This document shows positions 1 to 5,174 of a stretch of 9,194 nt of DNA, in pieces; the first letter of the stretch is position 1; each line of letters begins with the position of its first letter. Both the position numbers and the translations under genes were made by a program. A model generated the notes under the pieces. That model searched no databases, was not told the DNA's origin, and saw only the letters and a program-made list of their open reading frames with translations. This DNA is from an uncultured Phycisphaerales bacterium (GTDB lineage Bacteria > Planctomycetota > Phycisphaerae > Phycisphaerales > UBA1924): NCBI GenBank assembly GCA_937871415.1, contig CALMQD010000566.1:1-9194 (forward strand), given 5' to 3'.

Positions 1-2
1 CG

Positions 3-86
3 CCGAGTTTCCGGGTGGAGGATATGGGCAACCGAGCCCGTCGCGATCCCGCGGCCCTCCAACGGACTCGCATGGGCGTTGAGTGA
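3..86 (+). CDS. possible 3' tail of an upstream gene (partial)
   Basis: One frame is open from the left edge to a TGA at 84-86 and would encode 27 C-terminal residues ending RTRMGVE. About 70% of its third positions are G or C, better than the competing frame that stops at 80-82 (about 58%), but below the level of the clear genes here. There is no recognisable domain, and the stretch could equally be non-coding. It is listed only because a gene running in from the left would have to end somewhere near here. Confidence 0.25.
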   Translation, partial: PSFRVEDMGNRARRDPAALQRTRMGVE

Positions 87-154
87 TCGAAAACGGACGC
101 CAAGGCTCTTGCGTTTTGCGGGTTTGCCCTTACCTTGATTGCACGGCACCATGG

Positions 155-171
155 TCGGACCGCGCGTCCGA
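155..171. repeat. small perfect hairpin in the leader of the haloperoxidase-like gene
   Basis: TCGGAC and GTCCGA form a perfect 6-bp inverted repeat around a CGCGC loop, about 100 bp upstream of the start at 275. No T-run follows, so it is not a standard intrinsic terminator. It could be a protein-binding site or chance in GC-rich DNA. The rest of the 87-274 spacer shows no convincing -35/-10 pair. Confidence 0.3.
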
Positions 172-263
172 GTCCCGCAGCCGACGAGTGTTGAAGCGCC
201 ACCCGTCCGCCGCGGCTGTGCCGGAGGTTCCTCGTGGGGAGGGCCTTGGGCCGAGTGATTCGT

Positions 264-268
264 GGAGG
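264..268 (+). promoter_or_regulatory. Shine-Dalgarno site fixing the start at 275
   Basis: GGAGG lies 6 nt before the ATG at 275. It decides the start of the haloperoxidase-like gene: the frame is open back to a GTG at 83, but the added 64 residues are low-quality sequence that would bury the signal peptide. Confidence 0.75.
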
Positions 269-274
269 TGTCTC

Positions 275-2317
275 ATGTTTTCACGTCAGCGTCACACGCG
301 GTTGTTTTCGCGCGCCCGTTTCGCCTCTCTCGCGGTCGCCGCGGGAGTCTGTGCGGGCCTCACGTCCGAAGCGCTGGCGACGTGGTCGACGGCCCGAGTG
401 TGGGATGAGGAGATGCTGAACGCGATCCGCATCGACCGCCCGCGTCCTCCGATCCACGCCCGGAACCTGTACCACGTCTCCGCCGCGATGTGGGACGCCT
501 GGGCCGCCTACGACAGCCACGCCGACCAGGTGTTCCACCACGAGCGCATGACCGGTGTCGCCAACGTCGAAGCGGCGCGTGCCGAGTCGATCTCGTACGC
601 GGCATACCGCCTGCTCAGACACCGCTACGCGGTGTCGGCCAATGCCGCGACGACCCTCGCGGCGCTCGACGCGAAGTTCATCCAGCTCGGTTACGACCCG
701 AACAACACGTCGACGGTCGGCAACACGCCCGCGGCCCTGGGCAACCGGATCTTTCAGACGATCCGCGACACCTGCATGACCGACGGATCGAACGAAGTGG
801 CGAACTACGCGCCGAACAACGGCTACGTGCCCGTCAACGAATCGCTCATCTTCGTGCTCCCCGGCACGACGATGGCGAACCCGAATCGCTGGCAGCCCCT
901 GGCGTTCGACTTCTTCGTCGAGCAGAACGGCATCCCGGTCGGCGCGCTCGTTCAGTCGTTCGTCTGCCCGCACTGGGCCAATGTCCAGAGCTTCGCCCTC
1001 ACCCGAGACAACCCCAACGACGTTTACATCGATCCGGGTCCGCCCCCGATGCTCGGCACGGCGACCGACCAGCAGTTCAAGAACGAGCACGCCCAAGTCG
1101 CGCTGTACAGCGGAACCCTGGACCCGAACGACGGCGTGACGGTCGACATTTCACCCGCGGCGGACCACAACAACCCGCTGGGAACCAACAACGGCACGGG
1201 GTATCCGGTCAACCCCATCACCGGGCTGCCGTACGCCCACAATATTGTGAAGCGTGCCGACTACGCGCGCGTGCTCGCCGAGTTCTGGGCCGACGGCCCG
1301 AACTCGGAGACCCCGCCCGGGCACTGGAACGTTGTCGCCAATCAGGTCTCCGACACGCCGGGATTCCAGAAGCGCATCGGCGGTCAGGGGCCGGTGCTCT
1401 CCGACCTTGAATGGGACGTGAAGATGTACCTCGCCATCAACGGCGCGGTGCACGACGCCGCCATCGGCGCCTGGGGCCTCAAGGGCAAGTACGACTCCGT
1501 GCGCCCGATTTCCGCCATCCGGTACATGGGTCAACAGGGCCAGAGCTCCGATCCGATGGGCCCCTCGTACAGCCCGCTCGGGTTGCCGCTGATTCCAGGC
1601 TCCATCGAGGTGATCACCGAGGAGACGACCGCGCCGGGCCAGCGCCACGAGCACCTGGCCGGATTCGAGGGCGAGATCGCCATCAAGACGTGGCAGGGTC
1701 AGCCCGAGGATCCGCTCACCCAGGTCGGCGGTGTCGGCTGGATCCGCGCCGTCACCTGGATGCCGTATCAGAAGAGCAACTTTGTCACGCCGCCGTTCGC
1801 CGGATTCACGAGCGGGCACAGCACGTTCAGCCGCTCGGCGGCGGAGGTCATGGCGTCGATCACGGGCTCGCCCTTCTTCCCGGGCGGGCTCGGCACGTAC
1901 CACTTCAACCAGGGCGCGTACCTGACGTTCGAGTACGGCCCGTCGCAGACGATGGACCTGCAGTGGGCGACGTACTACGACGCCGCGGACGAGGCCGGCA
2001 TTTCTCGCCTGTATGGCGGCATCCACATCGCTTCGGACGACTTCCAGGGGCGGATCATGGGGTCGACGATCGGCAAGAAAGCCATCGGCAAGGCCCTGAA
2101 GATCTACAACGGACAGATCTCCTGCCCCGCGGACTTCAACGGCTCGGGCACCGTGGGCGTCGACGACCTCTTCGGCTTCCTCGATGCGTGGTTCGCTCAG
2201 TTCCTCGCGGCGCCCGGCATGCCCAGCGCGGACTTCGACAACGATCTGGACGTCGATGTGTCGGACCTGTTCGGCTTCCTCGACGCCTGGTTCATGGCCT
2301 TCGGCAGCGGCTGCTGA
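275..2317 (+). CDS. secreted vanadium-dependent haloperoxidase / PAP2-type protein with C-terminal GC-type dockerin
   Basis: A 680-residue exported protein. Residues 1-35 form a signal peptide: an Arg-rich start, a hydrophobic core, and cleavage likely after Ala-Leu-Ala at 35. The body carries the three-part vanadate/phosphate site of the haloperoxidase and acid-phosphatase superfamily. These are K403-x6-R410-P411, S513-G514-H515, and S577-R578-x5-H584-x3-D588 (SRLYGGIHIASD). By analogy with vanadium chloroperoxidase, H584 would carry the vanadate and H515 would be the acid-base residue. The gap of about 100 residues between the first two motifs fits haloperoxidases better than compact PAP2 phosphatases. 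Residues 617-680 are a dockerin-like module with two 12-residue EF-hand-type calcium loops (D620-D631 and D653-D664), each followed by DLFGFLDAWF, and the chain ends Gly-Ser-Gly-Cys. The expected role is extracellular oxidation of halides or a related phosphoryl reaction, with the tail used for anchoring or sorting. Family assignment is firm; substrate and partner are unknown. Confidence 0.88.
   Translation: MFSRQRHTRLFSRARFASLAVAAGVCAGLTSEALATWSTARVWDEEMLNAIRIDRPRPPIHARNLYHVSAAMWDAWAAYDSHADQVFHHERMTGVANVEAARAESISYAAYRLLRHRYAVSANAATTLAALDAKFIQLGYDPNNTSTVGNTPAALGNRIFQTIRDTCMTDGSNEVANYAPNNGYVPVNESLIFVLPGTTMANPNRWQPLAFDFFVEQNGIPVGALVQSFVCPHWANVQSFALTRDNPNDVYIDPGPPPMLGTATDQQFKNEHAQVALYSGTLDPNDGVTVDISPAADHNNPLGTNNGTGYPVNPITGLPYAHNIVKRADYARVLAEFWADGPNSETPPGHWNVVANQVSDTPGFQKRIGGQGPVLSDLEWDVKMYLAINGAVHDAAIGAWGLKGKYDSVRPISAIRYMGQQGQSSDPMGPSYSPLGLPLIPGSIEVITEETTAPGQRHEHLAGFEGEIAIKTWQGQPEDPLTQVGGVGWIRAVTWMPYQKSNFVTPPFAGFTSGHSTFSRSAAEVMASITGSPFFPGGLGTYHFNQGAYLTFEYGPSQTMDLQWATYYDAADEAGISRLYGGIHIASDDFQGRIMGSTIGKKAIGKALKIYNGQISCPADFNGSGTVGVDDLFGFLDAWFAQFLAAPGMPSADFDNDLDVDVSDLFGFLDAWFMAFGSGC
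2165..2293 (+). repeat. dockerin internal repeat pair
   Basis: Two 30-bp copies, at 2165-2194 and 2264-2293, both encode DLFGFLDAWF and lie exactly 99 bp (33 codons) apart. They differ at three bases, all synonymous third positions (CTC/CTG, GAT/GAC, GCG/GCC). That pattern shows selection on the protein rather than a recent DNA duplication. They are the helical parts of the two dockerin half-modules. Confidence 0.85.
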
Positions 2318-2326
2318 TCCGGCGTG

Positions 2327-3754
2327 TCAGGCCTTGAACTCGCGCAGGGTGTGTTCGTCCGCGCTCGCGCCGGCGCGATGCGTTCGCGATGAATCGCCTT
2401 CATTGCCGAAGCACGCCCACGCGAGTTCCTCGCCGATCGCCTGTTCCCGCGCGATGGCGTGCGCATCCGGTTCGTCGCGGCGGCGACGAAGGGTCGCGGC
2501 GATGACCGAGTCCTCCGGGTTGGGCCGGACGATCGGCGCATCCGAGCCGAACAGCAGCGACTGTCCAGGGATCAGGCCGCTCTCGATGAGTTCCTTCAGC
2601 GGCAGCACCCGGTGCAGGCGTGTCGGGAACTCCCGTTCCAGAACCGGCGCATCGGCCAGCAGGTGGCAGGGCTGCACCGAGCAGGTGACGCCGAGTTGCG
2701 CAAACCGCGGCACGTCGTGCTCGTCGATGAGTTCGCAGTGTTCGATGCGCAGGCCGCGCCCGCCCCCGAGCAACTCCCACCGGTCGAGCACGTCGCGAAC
2801 CGCCGCGTCGCCGATGGCGTGCACCGCGAGTTCGAGTTCCGGCGCCAAAGCCCGCACCGCCCGCATGTGCCCGGCGAGTGTCTCGTGGGTCATCATCGCC
2901 TTGCCCCGCGGGCCGACCGTCGGGTCGGGGTGGGCGTAGGGGTGCAGCACCAGCGCCGTGCGCGAGTTGAGCGTGCCGTCGTAGAAAACCTTGGCCCCGG
3001 CGAGTCGCACACGCTCGCTCTCCCACACCTCCCGGTCGCGCAGGTCCTGAGCGAAGCGGTCCGCGGGCGCAAAGAGGCGCACGCGGACGGTCAGTCCGCC
3101 CGCGCGATCGATCTCTCCCAGCAGCGGCGCCAGCCAGGACGGCGCGTGCAGGTCGTGGACCTCGTCGAAGCCCATCGCGCCGAGCAGCTTGAGCGCGCGC
3201 AGAACATCGCGCCGTCGCTGACCCGGCGTCGGCTCGGGGGCGGCGTTCCACGCGGCGTACGCCGCCTGCTCGTGAAGCAGTCCGGTCGCGCGTCCCCGGG
3301 CGTCGACGCAGACCAGGCCGTTGGGGGCGATTGTCTGGCCGGGGCGGAGGTTCGCGGCGCGCAGCGCGGCGCTGTTCGCAACGGCGCTGTGGTGGTCGAA
3401 ACTCATCACCACGACCGGGGTGTCGCCGGTCGCGCGATCGAGTTCGTCGAGCGTGGGCCATCGCGCTTCGGGCCAGGCTTCCACTCGCGCGCCGGTAGCC
3501 CGGATGAACCGAGCGCCGGCAGTACGCGCCGGTCCCCAGCAGGTGTCCGTGCCGCCGGAGACGGCGCAGGATTCGCCCGCGCGCGGCCCGGGCCCGTGCG
3601 ATTCGCAGCCGCCGCCCGGGCAGGCCGCCGGCGCGCACCCCCGGGCTTCATCGGCGAGTAGGTCCAGGGCCGCCCCCAGGTCCTGGCAACGTTCGAGGCT
3701 CGGCATCGAGAGCGATTCGCCGAGCGCGCCGAGGTGGAGGTGGGCTTCACGCAT
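2327..3754 (-). CDS. amidohydrolase (YtcJ-like amidohydrolase 3 family), barrel only
   Basis: A 475-residue cytoplasmic metal-dependent hydrolase of the amidohydrolase superfamily. Visible family marks, in order, are the metal-binding HxH at H5 and H7 right at the N-terminus, SFDHHSAVANSAAL at 118-131, TGLLHEQA at 157-164, GAKVFYDGTLNSRTALV at 253-269, HAIGDAAVRDVL at 312-323, RIEHCELI at 336-343, SVQPCH at 359-364, and FGSDAPI at 402-408 with the catalytic-type Asp405. Most relatives are 520-560 residues long, with about 50-60 residues of beta-structure before HxH and a second beta segment (G.ltvGkaADlvvld) at the end. Both are missing here. An in-frame TGA at 3803-3805 (read on the minus strand), with no other start in between, rules out a longer N-terminus. 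Residues 40-72 are a Cys/Gly/Pro-rich insert with five cysteines. Fold and hydrolase class are clear; the substrate cannot be told. It faces the FKBP gene across a 66-bp divergent spacer. Confidence 0.82.
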   Translation of the reverse strand: MREAHLHLGALGESLSMPSLERCQDLGAALDLLADEARGCAPAACPGGGCESHGPGPRAGESCAVSGGTDTCWGPARTAGARFIRATGARVEAWPEARWPTLDELDRATGDTPVVVMSFDHHSAVANSAALRAANLRPGQTIAPNGLVCVDARGRATGLLHEQAAYAAWNAAPEPTPGQRRRDVLRALKLLGAMGFDEVHDLHAPSWLAPLLGEIDRAGGLTVRVRLFAPADRFAQDLRDREVWESERVRLAGAKVFYDGTLNSRTALVLHPYAHPDPTVGPRGKAMMTHETLAGHMRAVRALAPELELAVHAIGDAAVRDVLDRWELLGGGRGLRIEHCELIDEHDVPRFAQLGVTCSVQPCHLLADAPVLEREFPTRLHRVLPLKELIESGLIPGQSLLFGSDAPIVRPNPEDSVIAATLRRRRDEPDAHAIAREQAIGEELAWACFGNEGDSSRTHRAGASADEHTLREFKA

Positions 3755-3762
3755 CCCGCCAC

Positions 3763-3800
3763 GGTAGGCGGGGCCTACCCTCGGACTGCCCGCCGGGGCA
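3763..3800. promoter_or_regulatory. two tandem hairpins in a divergent intergenic spacer
   Basis: The 66 bp between the amidohydrolase start (3754, minus) and the FKBP start (3821, plus) hold two perfect inverted repeats. One is GGTAGGC-GGG-GCCTACC at 3763-3779; the other is TGCCC-GCCG-GGGCA at 3787-3800. The spacer must contain the start signals of both genes, so the first palindrome could be an operator acting on both, or both could fold in the FKBP leader. I see no clear -10 box. The likely ribosome site of the FKBP gene, AAGGA at 3805-3809, lies just after the second hairpin. Function is inferred from position only. Confidence 0.4.
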
Positions 3801-3820
3801 TTTCAAGGAAGCCAAGCCAC

Positions 3821-4771
3821 ATGAATCGTCGTCTGATCGTCAGTGTCCTCGCGTGCGTCGCGGTCGCCGCGGCGCTGGTGGTTCCCTTCAACGCCAAGGC
3901 TCTCGCGACCGACGACCCGGCCAAGCAGGAGCAGAAGCCGGCGGATCAGTCGGGCAAGGCGCCGGCGACCAACGGGGGCAACGAAGCGAAGGACGACATG
4001 AAGAAGGACTCCGCACCGACGGCAGAGGCTCCCGCGGCTCCCCAGGGCGTTCCCGTGCCCGACGGGCCCGTGGTCGAGAAGAAAGAGCTCGAGGGCGGGC
4101 TGATCGTGGAGGACATCAAGATCGGCGACGGCTACGAGATCCAGCCGCACGACATCGTCGTCGCTCACTACCACGGCACGCTCAAGGCCGATCCGAAGGT
4201 CGTCTTCGATTCGTCCTTCCAGCGCGGCGAGCCGGCGCCCTTCCCCCTCGACGGCGTCATCCAGGGCTGGCAGAAGGGCGTCCCCGGCATGAAAGTCGGC
4301 GGCGTGCGCCGTCTGACCATCCCCGCGGCGATGGCGTACGGCGAGCAGTCCCCCAGCGCCGAGATCCCGGCCAACAGCGACCTGGTCTTCGTGATCCAGA
4401 TGATCGACGCGGTCCAGAAGATCGACGAGAAGGAGGGGCAGGGAGATGCGGCCCAGGCGCCGTGCCTGGCGACGACCACGTACACGATCAAGGACGAGAG
4501 CGGCAAGGAGATCGCCAAGGCCGACTCGAGCAATCCGTACATCTGGTTCCCGGGCGAGATGATGGACCCGATGACGCGCCTGGACCCGATGCAGTCCGCC
4601 CTCGCCGGAATGAAGGTCGGCGGCAAGCGCAGGATCGTCATCCCGGCGCAGTGGAACAACAGCCCCCCGCAGCTCAACGTCAAGCGTCCCACCGGCGTGA
4701 AACTGGTCATCGAACTCGAGCTGACGGCGCTGCGCAACCTGCCGGGCGGCGGCGGCGGTGGTCGGCGCTGA
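3821..4771 (+). CDS. exported FKBP-type peptidyl-prolyl cis-trans isomerase with a second degenerate FKBP domain
   Basis: A 316-residue protein. Residues 1-29 are a signal peptide (MNRR, hydrophobic core, AKALA). A disordered Ala/Pro/Lys/Gln-rich linker runs to about residue 88. FKBP domain 1 (about 92-198) keeps the usual proline-pocket residues: Y117, F129-D130, F141, V146-I147, W150, Y173 and F190. It should therefore catalyse X-Pro isomerisation during folding outside the cytoplasmic membrane. A second FKBP-like domain (about 214-304) is shown by GMKVGGKRRIVIPA at 263-276, which repeats GMKVGGVRRLTIPA at 156-169 with an offset of 107 residues. Ungapped alignment places none of the pocket aromatics in this copy, so it is probably non-catalytic. 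The chain ends in a Gly-rich tail. The ATG at 3821 is chosen because it follows AAGGA and begins the signal peptide; an upstream in-frame ATG at 3734 would lie inside the divergent amidohydrolase gene. It is probably the first gene of a unit with DUF971 and recG. Confidence 0.9.
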   Translation: MNRRLIVSVLACVAVAAALVVPFNAKALATDDPAKQEQKPADQSGKAPATNGGNEAKDDMKKDSAPTAEAPAAPQGVPVPDGPVVEKKELEGGLIVEDIKIGDGYEIQPHDIVVAHYHGTLKADPKVVFDSSFQRGEPAPFPLDGVIQGWQKGVPGMKVGGVRRLTIPAAMAYGEQSPSAEIPANSDLVFVIQMIDAVQKIDEKEGQGDAAQAPCLATTTYTIKDESGKEIAKADSSNPYIWFPGEMMDPMTRLDPMQSALAGMKVGGKRRIVIPAQWNNSPPQLNVKRPTGVKLVIELELTALRNLPGGGGGGRR

Positions 4772-4789
4772 CGCCGCGGGGCCGCACCC

Positions 4790-5140
4790 GTGTCCGATGC
4801 ACCCAGACAACTGGACCTCAAGAAAGACCGCGGCCTGACGGTCGAGTGGGCCGACGGCTCGACGAGTTATTACTCCGTCGCGTATCTGCGTCGGATGTCG
4901 CCCTCCGCCGAGATGCGCGAGCTGCGCCAGCAGCAGGCCAGCAACCCGCTCACGGTGCTGCCGTCGAGCGCGGCGGGGAGCGCGGGCCGGCCGCTGACGG
5001 TCGAGTCCGCCGAACTTGTCGGCAACTATGCCCTGCGCCTGCGGTTCTCCGACGGGCACGACACCGGCATCTACTCGTGGCAATACCTGCGGGAGATCGA
5101 CCCAGCCGCCGGGAAGGGCGCCGGGCCCGAAGGGGGATGA
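4790..5140 (+). CDS. DUF971 (gamma-butyrobetaine hydroxylase-like N-terminal) domain protein
   Basis: A 116-residue cytoplasmic protein made of little more than one DUF971 domain. The family signature is clear: LTVEWADGSTSYYSVAYLRR near the start and VGNYALRLRFSDGHDTGIYSWQYLREI at 77-103 (described by its parts: VGNYAL, FSDGHDTGIYSW, YLREI). In the N-terminal domain of gamma-butyrobetaine hydroxylase this fold binds zinc through a CPCxxC motif and a later histidine. Here the motif reads S37-P-S39-A-E-M42, and the protein has no cysteine, although H90 is kept. A similar SPSAE form exists in proteobacterial relatives as I recall, so this is a known-looking variant rather than damage. The GTG start at 4790 is 18 bp after the FKBP stop, with only a weak GCGGGG upstream, which suggests translational coupling. 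The biochemical role of stand-alone DUF971 proteins is not established; none is inferred here. Confidence 0.85.
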   Translation: MSDAPRQLDLKKDRGLTVEWADGSTSYYSVAYLRRMSPSAEMRELRQQQASNPLTVLPSSAAGSAGRPLTVESAELVGNYALRLRFSDGHDTGIYSWQYLREIDPAAGKGAGPEGG

Positions 5141-5174
5141 CGCGCGGCCGGGCGCGCGCGGGTATCGTGAGATC

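Noticed and set aside
83..274. In-frame upstream extension of the haloperoxidase-like gene from a GTG at 83
   Set aside because: The extra 64 residues look non-coding and would hide the signal peptide; GGAGG at 264-268 marks the ATG at 275.
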